Counted from the first letter of the stretch, positions 25,522 to 40,500 are shown. The stretch is DNA of 64,000 bases from Pomphorhynchus laevis (GCA_012934845.2 WNNJ02000464.1:1-64000); one strand, 5' to 3'. Numbers and translations are program-made. Notes: a model not told the origin generated them from the letters alone.

Positions 25522-28500
25522 TTAGATATTATCTTGTACAGTTATTTGTCTTGTCAACTGGTCACTTAACACTTTCGTTATTTCTTCAATACTACCAGAT
25601 GAATTCAATTGAATAACTCTTAATTGTCGTCCTTCATTTTTGGATGTGTATTCTGATTTCAATTTTTTTACAATTGAATCAAAATTGCTTGAAAATATTT
25701 CGTACAATGCAAACGTTTCGTCAACACTTCGTTCCCTAGACCCAAGTTGAAGGCTTGCTAGTCGATTAAGTGAAATGTACACACATTGTTCCAGGACAAT
25801 TATCCTATAAAAATCAATTATAATCAATTAACAATTTAAAATCCATTTTAAATCCATTGTAATTAAAGCAACTAATTTCTGATAGTTTGATAATGACAGT
25901 TTCTCTTTGAAAATTTGATTAAATTGTGCTAAACTCTCTCTATATTTATTCTTATAAATGAAACAACTAGTATTATATAATCAATTATTTTAGAGAATTC
26001 TTCATACAATTAAGTAGAAGCGATCAATTCATATAAACGATTTTTAGTCCCTTTATGACTCATAAATATAATATACTTTCAACTGATGCTTATAGTAACG
26101 ACATTATTATTGCAATACGCTTTTCCTCTGTAATTTGCAATAATATTGTTAGTTTGTTATGGAGTAAAATAAATTTTAAATACATTTCATTCTTATTAAG
26201 TCAAATTAAAATTAATTAAGACCATAATTAATTAAAATCGTAATTAAGACTGATTAGTCTTAATTAAGACGATACTGAGACTGTACGAAAACAAAACATA
26301 TATTTTGTCTAGATTTGTCTTAAAGAATATCGTATCTTAGGAAACTATTGAGTAAAAATTTAAGCACACTAATAGAGCATAAGAAGATACTTTCAAACTG
26401 CTTAAGACGTTGACGAGATCCCAAAAATTTGTAAATTTTTAAATATCCAGGAACAATCAGTATAGAACTATACCTGATTGTTCCTGTTTAAAAATTTAAA
26501 AATTAAAAAAAAAATTAAATTTTTTAAAAATTTAAAATATTGATCAGGATGGATGTATTTCTAACTATTATATTTGTATAAATTTGAAAATCTCAAATTA
26601 AGACTCCTTTATAAATAGCATAAGTAAAATAGAAATAAGTGATTTTGATCCATCCGACAGTGTTATGGAGCCACTAATCTGAATTTTACGAAACAATTTT
26701 ACGCTTTGTTTTTGTTTCTAATGATGTTTTCTAATAATTTCGCGAGCAGCATCTAGCGCAATTTAAATTTACAGAAACGAATAAATTAGTATTTTTCCAA
26801 AAATTACAATATTTTCTGTTATCATCTTCAGTAAAATTACAACCACTTTATTCTGAATAAGCTGTTTGTAATTTTCCTGAAGATGATATCAGGAGCAAAC
26901 GAAATATTGTTAATTTCATAATTAAACTAATTTCTTCGTTTCTATAAATGTTTAAAGCTCACAAGAAATAAATGTATATTTTCAGATTTTAAATTTTTAA
27001 ATTTTAAAATTTTCAAATTATTAATTTAAATATATTTTTTAAAATTTTAAATTTTCGCCTTTTTGAAAAAGTCATTGAACAAATAAAAAATCACAGAAAT
27101 TTTTGAAGTTCAATTTATATATGTGAGTGATTACAAAAAAATGTTTTTTATTATTTAAGTAATATTTTAAATGTGAATGTTTACAATATAAGAAAAATTA
27201 TAGATAAATTAGTGCTAAAAATTTTTTATTTGATTACTTTATACAAAATGCAGACCTACATTTGCTGATAAATATTAAAATTTTAAATGTTTGCAATATT
27301 ACTCACAATTCTACTTGTATATCCGCACTAGCTAAACTTTCGACTTGATCAGCAGTCAACGGAAAACCAGTCAATATCCAATCTGTATTTTTATATGTAT
27401 CTGTTTGCTAAATGTTCAATTTTAGTTCAGAATATTTAGTTCTAATTGTTTAGTACTTAATTCTGGGAATTAGAAAATTAAATTTTACCCTCATTTAAAT
27501 TGATTTTTTAAATCCTCGTTTACATTGATTTTCTCCATAAAATCAGTAATCCTCGATTACGATTTAATTTCAATTTACTGAAAATGTAGTGTAGCACATA
27601 AGATGGTTGTAAAGATTTATGTAAGTGATGTGGGATTCATTAAGGTAGAAATATGCAGATAAGAAGATGAGTTTGAGGAATGAAGTCGAAAAGTGATACA
27701 AAGGATACGGAATACAATTAGATTTTTATAGTTAGCCAGATGAGTTTAGAGAGAGACGAGAGGAAATGTGATTAAAACGCGGAAGTGAAATAGGATACGA
27801 ACAGCGGAATTCACAGGCGCTCGATATAAAGAAGAGACGATATAGAAGAGGAAGCAAAAGTAATGAGGCAATAGTCGATCTTAGGAAACAGTAGACTGGA
27901 GATTTGATAAATATCAGGAGTTAAAAATCAAACGAGCTCCTGACATGGTAAAGGTTGCGACATAGGAGATTGCAAGATCGTTTTTTTGTGTGAATGAAGG
28001 GATCGATAGAAAATCAGTTGTCGAAATGAACTCCAAATATTTGTTTGCCAATAAAGTTGTCTACAAAGTTGAATGGCATCCATATTTGTTTTTGTGTTTT
28101 AGAAAATTTCAGCAGAGCAAAAAGACAAATAAAAAAAATTTGAAATTTTAAAAATTAATTTTCCAACTGTCAAAATGCAATTCTTGCTAATTCTATTTCA
28201 AATCAGCAAATCTGTATTGTATTTAAATCGATTTTATCGCAACTGTAATTAATTAGCCATAATTTATAAATGCATTTAAAAATAAAGTACACATTTATGT
28301 AAATTTATTAAAGAAATATTCGCATATTTCTTTAGTTGGTTGCATTTCAATTGCAATCGATTATTGTTAATTTTAATGTCTTTCGAGTTGAAAAAAAATT
28401 CTTTTTTAGCTAAAAATATATTATATTGCTTTCTAAAGCATAATATTTACTGATTATGCCTTCTGATTTTCTTAAAAATTTCAAAATAAATAATTTATTT

Positions 28501-31500
28501 AACTAAATAATCAAATTAATTATTATGAATATGATTATTTGAACTTATCCTGTAGACATAAGTTTAAATGCTTGGCAATGTTTCTTTTAAATATTTTGCT
28601 GGTCTAAGCGGAGAGGCTTAAATGAATATTCTTTATTATTAATTAGTTATTATTATTTAAATAATATCTAAAATTATTTTTCAATTATTTGTACAATTTT
28701 TATAAACATTTGTATAAAATATTTTAATAACAAAAAATTCAGGGCGTTTAAGCATCGAGAGGAATAGAAATGGAAAATTATTGTTCACAAATTTTCGACA
28801 ATTGCAATAGTCCTTTTCAACACTTGAAAATGACTATACCAATAGTCGAAAATTTGTGAACAATGATTTTCCATTTCTATTCCTGTCGATGTTTAAGCAT
28901 TCGAATGAATCTCCTTGCGATGCCTTTTGAAATTGTAGACTCCTATTATTAAACTCTTTAGTTAAATAATAACTAAATTATGTATTCAATTACATAATTA
29001 TTTTTCAATTTATAAACATTTGTATAAAATTAATAAAATATAATCCTGGTGTGGTATTTGCCAACGTATGTAACCTGTGTACAATTTGCTCGGTACTCAT
29101 TTCGAAAATCACTCAGATGTCTTCCTCGCTAAAATTGATGCTACATTTAACGAAATACCTTCTATCCCTATTCGCAGCTTCCCAACAATTATGTTATTCC
29201 CAAAAATTAAAAATATTCAGCCAATTGTTTATGGCGGAAATCGTACTTTAGAAAGTTTTATCGTGTTTATTGAAACTGAAGGAATATCAGAATCAGCAAT
29301 TGTGGACAAGGATAAATCCATGTCTACAGTTGAAAAGGAGTCAGTAGCAGTTCCAGCGAAAGAAGAATTAAATTAAATATTTTCCTGAATCTACATTATA
29401 TATGTTGTCTTTTAATGTTAGAATTCTTCGGATTTTATAAAACGATATTGAATAAAATATTCAATATTTATTTTTACATTTGTAAAAATATTTTAATAAA
29501 AAAAATTGTTCAGGGGGTTGAATCATCGAAAGAGATAGAAAAAAAATTTGTGAACAATAATTTTCCATTTATATTTCTTTCGATGTTTAAACGTCCTGAA
29601 CAATTTAAGAGCACATCGAGCGTATCATTGGACAATAAATAAAAATATTATTTGAAAAGAGAAATATGAATTTTATATTAAATTTTATATTTTTATTACT
29701 TTTAAATATGTTTTATTTTTTAATAATCACATTTTATATAAGAAGTGTTTATTTTTGTAATTAATATAAAGCTTTTTATGCTGATTTTATTCATTATATC
29801 TTGTACTGTATTTTGTCAAATTTTGCCATCGATGCTATTAAATATTTTTAAATGTAAAGAGCGTAACTGCCTTATAATTTAAACAACGTAAACACTAAAT
29901 AAATGTAAAGTATTTAAAAATCTTTAATAATTTATCTAAAAAGTCGGTTGTCAATTATGATAAATTATCTAACCTCTTTTATGTGAGCGATTTCACTCAA
30001 ATCAACAGCTACTAATTGCGTACTACTAGTATTATTAACAGATCCGAACCTACTAACTGACAATCACCATGAATTATAATTTGGCTCTGTAGAACGAGTA
30101 TTCAACATACCTATTTGAAATTGATGAGTTTCTTTTAAGTATTTAGCTACTAACTTCTTCCCGCTTAGTGGAGGTCCCAATATGACAATTCCTCCAATCA
30201 TCTTTTTGTAAGAAGATGGTTTTTCGCCTGGATTAAGATGCATTTTTACTGCAAATACACAAACATATATCAACAATTTGTGGAGGATGCTTTAGAATGC
30301 TTACACTGACAGAAGATTACATCAGGTGGCATGTGATTATTGAAACATACGGTTATATCTGCAAATTTGCATTTTATTTGTTCAATCGAGCTAATGAAAG
30401 CAATTGTATAAGAAAAAATGATTATAATAATTAAATTATTTATTAATTATTATATGATTAATCATTAATAATATAATGATTATTACTAGCAGATTTCATA
30501 TAAAGTTCTAGAATCAGATTGATCTCTTATAGAAATATAAGAGATTGATATTGATTGATATCAATATTAATATTGTATTAATATTGATATTGTATAATTA
30601 TATTAATATTGATATACTAGCAAATATAAGTTTAATGCTAAGGGACACATACTTAGGATGTGTCCCTTATCGTACAATTGTTCCTTTTGTTCCACACAAT
30701 ATGTCCCTTTTGTCTAAATCCTTTCGATATAGGCAAAACGTAACATTTTTAGAAATCTCTTAAAATTAGAAACAATAAGATTTTATAATTATAATTATAT
30801 TAAATACGTAGAATCAGTTAGCTGATTTGATTAAACAATACATGACTACAATAAAAAAAACAACTTTATTTTAAATAGGAACAACCGTTTCGACGATAGC
30901 CTCTTGTTATACAAATTGTGGTAGCGGATTAGGTTTTTATCAGATGCTTTACTTTGGACAAAATCTCCTAATTTCGTAACAATATGTTATTTTAAATTAT
31001 ATAATTTAAATAGAATTATATTATATTATTTAATTTCTTACAAAGTTATATACTTTGTAATAATCTATTAATTATCATAATTAATAAGAATAAATTAGAC
31101 TGATAAAATACACTGCAGTCATCTGTTTAGAGATGATTATATGATTATACTATCATATAATCTTTTTACAAGACCAAGTAGATATTTTCTTTAATATTGC
31201 ATCTCACTTATATACTTATCACCTAAAATATTAAATTATATTATTACAGATAAATATTAAATTAATATAAGAATTAAGAGTGAAATCTCCTAAAATGTAG
31301 AAGATTTGTACATTTTGGAAATCAATATTTCACCGACATTTAACACTACAACGTCTATTCAGGAATTATTTTTAAGCTGATCGAGTTAAATTCATACATC
31401 CAAAATCCATTCACAATTTACTCATTATTTTATAAAAATCGCTAAGATGACACAGGGTCAGCTATATTTATACTGCCTCAAATAATGATAAAGATAATTA

Positions 31501-34500
31501 TGATAAAATTTCGACGTAGACAAAATGTTATTTGAAATCATTGAATTTATGACTTGATTACGATACATCTGTCAAACGAGAAAAACTTGGGCAGAAATCT
31601 ATGTGGCTTGATTAGTGGCCACATATTAGTTGGAAAATAGTCTTGAACACTAAATTACTCAAAGTAAACGTATATTTATCATAATTATGCATTATTTCGA
31701 CATTGGTTTTAATTTGACCACCTAAACGCAAAATACAATAATACATCTAAAAATGATTAATAATAAATTAGGTTTTTATATACAGGTCATTAATTATCAG
31801 AAAAATGAAAACATTTTAAAATAAAATTAAAAAGACTATTGTAACATAACAATTTTTACTGAATTGGAAACAAATTATTGTAAATGCAATTTTAGTCATT
31901 GTTTATTTTGATAATTAAATGTAATTAAAATTAATGAATATAAAAAATATAAAATAAGTAACAAATGAGTTCATATTTTTTAAATAAGTAAACTACTAAT
32001 ATACTTGTATCTATGTGGAACAAATATTCAACCTGATACATTCTCTGTATTGCAAACGGAATTGATCAATTTGGCTCGTATTCTCTTTAAATGAAATTAA
32101 TGAATTCCAATCTAAATATTATAATTGTTAAACGCTGATTATTTTAATCATGGCTAAAATGATGGCTACGAACCGTTTAATAAATATTCGGACAGTTATC
32201 AACGTGAAATTACGATTAACGCAATTCCTAAATTGGAATTGATCGTTAAATTGTCTTATTTTTTGAAAAATAAATATTTTATATTTTATAAATTTTCCCC
32301 AATGCATGGAAGGCAGCCATTATCCGTCCAATGCTATTATTTTGATCCATTGACCCTAATCTTCTATCGTATTTCCGTCCTATATAACTACTTTCCACTA
32401 CTTAAAAATTTTTGAAATACTCGTTTTGCGCCAAGTTATGTTCTACCAACATTCGTCAAACCTTCTTCCTCAATATCAAGCTACATACCGTAAACACAGC
32501 TCAACTGAAACTGCTTGTCACAAGGCAATCGGTGATATTTTCTTGACTCGCGACCAACAGTTAACTTCCCTGGTCATTTCGCTTGATTTGTATCTGCTTT
32601 TGACAATGTAGATCACTCTATTCTCCTTCACCGCCTTTGATATCGTTATTGCTTATCCGCCTCCACTCTTGAATGGTTCTCGTCATATCTTACTGGCCGC
32701 TATGCCATAATATCATCTGGCAATGCAGTTAGTTCATCGTTCCCTATACGCCGTAGTTTACCGCAAGATTATGTACTTGGCCATATCTTGTTCTCCCTTC
32801 TCCTTGGAGATTTTGGTACAATTTGATTAGCATTCAAATGTTATGTGCAATATACAGATAACATCCTTATCTATTCGTTCGCACCCAATTCATCTTTAAC
32901 TAATCTCCTCGGCTCGTCTTCATCCTGGATAGAATCCCTATATCACCACCTTTCATTCATTAGAATGGTGGTAAATTCCACAAAATATGGTTTTCTTTAA
33001 ATCTACCCTTCCGACATGCAGATTCAATCTTATCATGCTCTGTTTTTCAATGATCATCGGCTTCCTTGCGTGGACTAGCTAAAATTTCTCGGCGTAATTA
33101 TAGACTCCTCCCTCATTCTCATCATTTGCAATGAAAACGGTTCGTTCATGTTATCATATTCTCCGTGGCATTTATCGCATTCGAAAAACCACATTTTTAT
33201 CCATTTCAAACACTATAATATCCTCCTCCTGCTACCTCATCTTGACTATTGCATCTCACGTTCGCAAACTCTCCATATTATGTTACTGTCCCATTGTATC
33301 GCTTTCTTGGCACTGTAGCCCGCATACTTCTTCGACGACGGCGTTTTGATACCATCTCCAATGATCTTATCAATCCTCATTGGCATAATGCATAGAATCA
33401 AGTTTTATATTACTCTACCTTTCTCGCTTTTCGTTTTGCACGGTGCTGAATATTCGTCCTTTAGAGCACTTCGCTTAAACAATCAGTTTCTGCTACACAT
33501 TCCTCGTCATCGATCGAACTTTGGCCTGCGTTCCTGTCTCATTTCCACGCCTATCATTTTGAATTCTCGTTCCCTTAAACTTCGTTGCCAGCCTAACCGC
33601 ACTACTACTTTTAAATCCATAACTTGTACCTTTCTACTGAGTAACCAGGCCATGCAGCTCAGCTAGTAATGAGATCCGAATTTTTCATCGTTCCAACGTC
33701 GGCTACGTGGTGTGGACTTCAGTCACATAATTTATTTTATTTTTTGTTTATTTCAGTGGACTAGTAAGCGGCCTGCCTGTATAAGTCACTTAAAAAATTA
33801 AAAAAACTATCTATCTATATTTAGTAACAAATCATGCAGGAAATTGCAAAATGAAGAAAAACAAAAAATAAAATTAAATACATAATCGTATTAAAAAATG
33901 CAAGAACGTATATGTTAAGCGACACAAAGATTATGATCTTTTCCGTTTCAGATATTTTTACTTCATAATCTTATTTAAATCAATTAAATTGCCTTGTTTA
34001 ATTATATTAAAACAATCTTAGATCTCTTAGATCTATTAAATTAGTTATTAGTCATAGTTAATATCAATTTTGATTATTTAATTACAATTAAAATAAAAAA
34101 CCAAATAACAGTAAAACATTTTGAAACCGTTTCCATATTTTATACATATTTCCTAGCTTTTTAATTATATTTAATAATTTTTACTTAAATACAATTAAAT
34201 AAATTTTTTAATTTAATTCATAATTTTTTCTAATACTAATCGATTTCAAAAAGATTAGAATTACTGGTTTAAGTTTATTGGTTTCACATGATGATTGTAA
34301 ATTTAATGTCTAAAATAAAAATTCTATTAGATAAAGTTAATAAGAAATTTGACGAAGTTAAATTATGTTATCAAATGAAGATAAGGCAATTTTAAAATGT
34401 TGTGATTTCAAACACAGTTTTGGAAACTATTTTTGAAAAGCATTTCGGAATTAAATTTGCTTAAGCCAAAAATTATTATATGCATTTTTAACGTATAAAT

Positions 34501-37500
34501 AATGAAATATTGAAACTAATATATAATATTTGTAATATAAAATTTTTAATATATAATATATTTAAATATATTATTATGATATTATTTATTAAAATACAAT
34601 TTCCTCTAAATTTGTTGTCGTAGAAAACAACTAACCGATAGTGTCGCTCCAAAATTTACACCTTGGACTGAATGAAACTATAACTATGTTGTTGATTTTT
34701 GAACCTTTCAATAAAAAAGCATTGACATTAATACAATAATTATGATATTGAAGCGATCTATTCGTGAATTGTAAGTGGAAGTTGACAGTTTGATGATTTG
34801 CTACTGAATCCCAAAACTCTATAAAGAGCATTTCTATTTAATTTCTATTAAATATATTATCATCAAATTAAAAATATAATATTTATTGAAAGTATTGTGT
34901 GCGTGTTCCCTTTTCCACTTTCTCACCTTTGCACTTATCTACATTCTCTTATATTTCCCTTACTATTTTTAAGTGTCTAATACACATTTCCTCAGTAGCA
35001 TCAACTGTCTTTCCCGTTCATCCTTGCATCTGTACATAAACTTCTCATACCTTTAATCTCTTTACTATATTTGTCTAACAATGGCCTCATATTATTTGTA
35101 ACCGTTCTAACAATGGCTACATATTATATGTAGCCATTCTAATAATTCTACATATTAGTTGTAGTCATTATATGGTTACATATTTTGGTAAATATGTAAA
35201 GTCAGCACTATTGTTTGGCAGTTTGATCAGAAATTGTCTGGTCTGTTAATTTACAATAATATCATATTCCTATTTAAAAGTTGTAATTTCCTTAATTCTT
35301 TAGATTACTTCACATAGTTAAAGTAAAATGTGTTTTGCTCCGGAAGAATTTATCCAAAACATTATAAAAAATGCGGTAATGTGTTTTCCTCCGGATGAAT
35401 TTTATTTGAACAATATAGACTATATACACAAATATTTTAGTTTCAAATTTTGTATTTTTATTATCAATAATAAGATAAAATATATCATGATTGTCAAAAA
35501 AATTATACATTTTTTATTTACTAAAGTAAATTAAAATCTTGCAGTATTTCACTCTTAGTTTATCACTCAAAAATTAAATAATTGTCAAGTAGTTATACAT
35601 AAATGTAAATAATAAAAGAAAATCATATAAACATAATTGTTTTAATGTTTTTGCGCATTTACTAAGGTTTGATATATACCAGACAGATAAAATAAAATTC
35701 ATGCTCTTACTGGTAATAGATCTATAAATCTATAAATTAGGAAATCTTTTAGAGGAAATCTAATTATTAATAGCAGATTGATAACTGCTGAAATTAAGTA
35801 ATTAGAAATTCGATTTAAATATATGCATAAATTGATAATGATTTTTAAAAATTTGTTCCACAAATTTGTTATATTCTAAGCAACTAACCGGTAGTGTTAC
35901 TGTTTTGATCCCTCGCTCTTCTTAGCATTTCGTTCTCAGTTGTAAATAATATCACTTAATTATTAGCACACTATGCAAAAACATCATTAAATATATAACT
36001 GCATCATATGCATTGAGAGGAAGGAATCAACTGAAATATTATAATTATTTTGAACCAATAAATTATATTTTAATATAAATATATATAATACAATCTAAAA
36101 ATATTTTTTGAAATATATTTTGATATTTTGCTCATATAATAATTATACACCGTAAAATGACTTCTAAATTATAATAGAATAGTTAGATAAACTAATATTA
36201 CAATTTGTAACGTTGGTTTTCTTCAAAATCATTTAAATAATTTAATAGTTGCTTATTTTAAACTAGGTTACTATAAAAATAACATCAAGCAGAAAATAGT
36301 AAAATATATAAATCAACACAATAATATAAAGAATAAATTTAAACTCTTAAGTGGCAAATTTTTATGGATGGATAATAAATAATATACTTTGTATTAGAAT
36401 AAGATACTAGATAGTTTTATCAGAGGAAATACATCATTAGCATGTATTTGGCCCCGCTGCTATGTTGGGTAGAGGAGTTAGGGGCCGAAACCTGATAGCA
36501 TAGCAGTTCCTCCTGATGACCTCTAATTCTTATTCTGATACAACGTCTGTTATTTATTAGTCAATTCATAAAAATAACGTTTATTTTAAATTTCAATTTT
36601 TTTATTTTAACTTGATTTAAATTATAGAAAATCTAAAAACAATTATTAATTTTATTATTTAATTATTAAATTTTGATTTAGCATTATTATGTTTTGTTTT
36701 GTTTATAATTATATTAAATACGTAGACCCAGTTAGCTGATTTAATTATTTCAATATATTTAAATATTTATTTAAATTGTAATATTACCTCTGTAAATAAT
36801 GGTTTATTTTAAAATAAATTAAATTGAAGTTATTTTATGTATAGTATTATAATGTGCCCGAATGTAATTCGCAAGCTGCGGATATTGGAATAAATCCTAT
36901 TGACTGTCATTATGTAGTCGATATGATCTATCATTATAAAATTATTTAAGAACTTATACGTACTCGATCACGAGTAAATTATTTAAATTATCTAAATTAT
37001 ACCATTTAGCATAAAGATTTGCGAGTTTTGTGTTTTCACATTAAACAACACTCAAGTCAAGCACAAATCAGGCAAATAAGAACCGCCAATGTTATTTTCG
37101 CCAGATTTGTGTAACTTGGAAATATTATTTAATATAATAAATTAATAACACTGGCTAACAAAAATTTTTGTCTGGTGTCTGGATATTTGTAACGAATTCT
37201 TATGTAATTTTTTCCACTTAAATTCGAAAATCGCTTCGGTTTATCTTAATCAGGTCTAGGAGCGTAAATAAATTTCCGCTTCTTTGCGGACTGTAAGTGT
37301 TGGTAAACATGAGTGTCTTGTTTTAGATACCAGCAATAGTCCACCATCATCACAGCGTCCCGACATTCTTGATATCCTGATGAAATCGTTCACCTTGTTC
37401 GTCTCTGACGTCTCCAAGATTTTCAGAAAATTGATCGAGATGACTGAATAGAAAAAGCATTTTGATGCTCATATTTGTGCCAATGTCATGATATCTTCAT

Positions 37501-40500
37501 ATCAAGTTGGCGACAATGTCTTTTTAGTTGTCACTTGTGTTTCCCGAAAAAATTTTGCCCCACATCTACAAAGGCTAGTCAAGCTGATGCTTATTTTTCA
37601 CTAATCCTTTTAATGAATTCGATGTCCTTCAGTAGCTTACGATTCTGTGGTCCATCAAAAATTCCTGCTTTAAGTTTTTCAATCGTTCAACGTGGAAAAA
37701 CACTGCATCTATACTTAAAGCAATCGCCGTTTTTATCAAGAGATTTGACGAATTGCTTCATCGATCCAAGTTTGATGTGCAAAGGGGGAATAATCTTCTC
37801 ACTCAACTAAACGTTCTTCTAATATATTGGCAACTCTATCAGGAACCATAATTGTTCGTGGTAGCCAGTCTTTCCGAATATAGTGGTTTGCTCGGTCTCT
37901 ACTGCCCAGCATGCATAGAATACACGGGTATTTGGTGTAACTAGATTGCTCTTCCAGTAAACGATTCACCATTTTTAAGTCAACGCAAATGATCCATTTA
38001 TGATCGTGATACTGTATCTTCTCTAAAATCAACTAAATGTGTCCATACTTTTCTTTAAGAGTTGTTGAGTAGCCGAGTGGAACAAATCCATACTAATTTT
38101 TATTGTGTAACAATACACATTTTTAACTGCGCTTAGAACTATCAGTGAAAATACGTCAATCCTCTGGTTTGTATCGTTTAATTCCAAGTTTATGAAGAAG
38201 CCCGCTTACATCGATACAGTAAACCAACTCTTATTCCTTGGTGAAGAAAGGAAGGAAATATTCATGATGACTTCGAAAAGAAGTTACACGAACACAGTTC
38301 TCTAAAAGATTTTTATCTTTCAGTCGGGAAGTCAGCAGCTCTGCAGAATTTTTGGGGAGGTTTAAGTCACGTACTAGATCATTAAACTATTTCTGGGAGA
38401 ACAACTTATGTGTGGTTTCAACTGAAAATTCTTAATCTTTGTCGACATCTTTAAGTGATATATTTTTGTCTCTCGAGGATAAACTTAGCTGAGCCAAGAC
38501 ACTGAAGTTAGGAACATGTAGATCTTCGCTGTGTGGAACCAGTCTCATTGCTGAAGCAAGATTAGGATATATAAGCGTTTGGCGGTTGTTTCGATTAATA
38601 CCCTTTAAATTTTGAGTACAAAAATATCACTCGTCGTGATTGTTGGGTTTCCACCAAGCCATCGGTATAGCAAATCTCATACTTTTTCTATTATCTTTAG
38701 TCCATTGTCGCAAATGTTCTGTTCATTGTTTGCAGACACTATGCGGCGCCCAATGATTATCCTGATTTCTCAGCTTGAACCCAAAATATGCCAAATATGC
38801 TCTTTCAACAAAATCAGTGATGTTCAATCTGTTTTCAACTAATGTATATTTTCCACAGACATAGCAATACACGATCGGAGAATCAACACAACCCCTGCGT
38901 GATGCAATCTGGCTCATTGTAAATCAATTTGTGCAAAATCTGAAATGAGTAAAAAATGAAGATTCAATAAATAAAAAATAAAAAATAGACCGGATAAACC
39001 AAAATGAAGGTTATTTTTAGATTCAGGGGATTAATTTCATATAAGAATAATGTTTATTCTTACACAGACATAGCAATACACGATCGGAGAATCAACACAA
39101 CCCCTGCGTGATGCAATCTGGCTCATTGTAAATCAATTTGTGCAAAATCTGAAATGAGTAAAAAATGAAGATTCAATAAATAAAAAATAAAAAATAGACC
39201 GGATAAACCAAAATGAAGGTTATTTTTAGATTCAGGGGATTAATTTCATATAAGAATAATGTTTATTTTCTATGCACCAAAATTACTATTAACCAGCATT
39301 ATCTAACGATTGGATTGCTTCCAGGTGGCCTCGCTTACCTTTTCTTTGTTGCCGTTTTTGGTACTTAATTAGGCTTGTTGATCACAGGCTGATCGAAAGC
39401 ACTGAAAACACATGGACGCGAATCAAGATGGGGTAAACCCAATTATACCTTACTTATTATACCTTACACTGGTCAAATTACTGTTGACCAGTTTAATATC
39501 ATCTTTTTAACACAAAATTTACGAAATTTCAATATCTGTAATATTTCATGTGTGTAAAGTATTTATTGTATTGTACTATAATGAATTCTTTTCTGATTGT
39601 TATATATCCCCATAAAAATGGTGAAACAATTGTTTCTTGCGTGAAGAAGAAAAGGTCTTCTTGCTAAGAAAATTGCTTTTCATTTGTTTCTCTAATATTG
39701 AAGTATTATATATCTGCAAAAATGTTGTAAATTTTCTTCAATAATCGTTTTATTTAAAATTAAAACAAAGAATTTGTACAGAGAAAAATAATTAAACTAA
39801 TTCAAGTAAAGGCAATATAAACGAAAATTCAGTTGCTACTTTTAAACATACCGCATTGCCCCCGTTGTATGGCAGTGCTAAGGCGCTACATCAGTAATGT
39901 GTGGGCACGTTTTTCCCAGTGTATCGAAACAGATTTTCTCCTTGAGATTCCAGGAACTTAATTTTGAATTGAACGAAAGCACCAAGGTTTTCGACTAGCA
40001 TTGGGAGTAAATTCGGACTGGCGCTTGTTGAGGCTACTGTATTTAACCCTTTTCTTTTCTTCAAAGCATCGGGCGACCGCGCCGACCGTGGATACTGCGT
40101 GGAATTTGTGTCTAGCGGCGAGGTTGTTGGTACAGGTAAAGTCCTACACTAGAATTCGACCGCGTACCACAATGACAACGTGGGGCCATTCGGCCTCTTG
40201 CTATCATTTCGTGACAAACCAACTGATTCAAGTCTGGACGGAATTCCAGAAGCTTGATTCGCTTTTCTCATTAGCTCGTTGACATCTGAATAACAGGGAC
40301 AGCGCGCCTTTGACTCTTGGAAGTCTACAGCGTGTGCGCTTCCTCGATCTGCGGGTTCGACACATGCGCATACATAGAGAAAAATACAAATATTATTGTA
40401 TACAATTCATTACAAATTAATTAATAATCATAATTATTTATTTATAAATTTATTAATTATTAATAAGTTTATAATTATTAATTTATAATTTATTAATTAT

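Noticed and set aside
36450-36506. HDV-like ribozyme fold (P1, P2, P1', P2' order)
   Set aside because: P1 and P2 orders fit, but the segment between them is nearly free of C and forms no P3, and no plausible P4 or catalytic C was seen. Left as an open pseudoknot.
36487-36519. GAAA and CTGATGA in the PLE 3' block as a canonical hammerhead ribozyme
   Set aside because: The order is GAAA first and only four bases lie between the possible UH site and CTGATGA, leaving no stem I. The base after CTGATGA is C, which cannot make the usual G-C closing pair of stem II.
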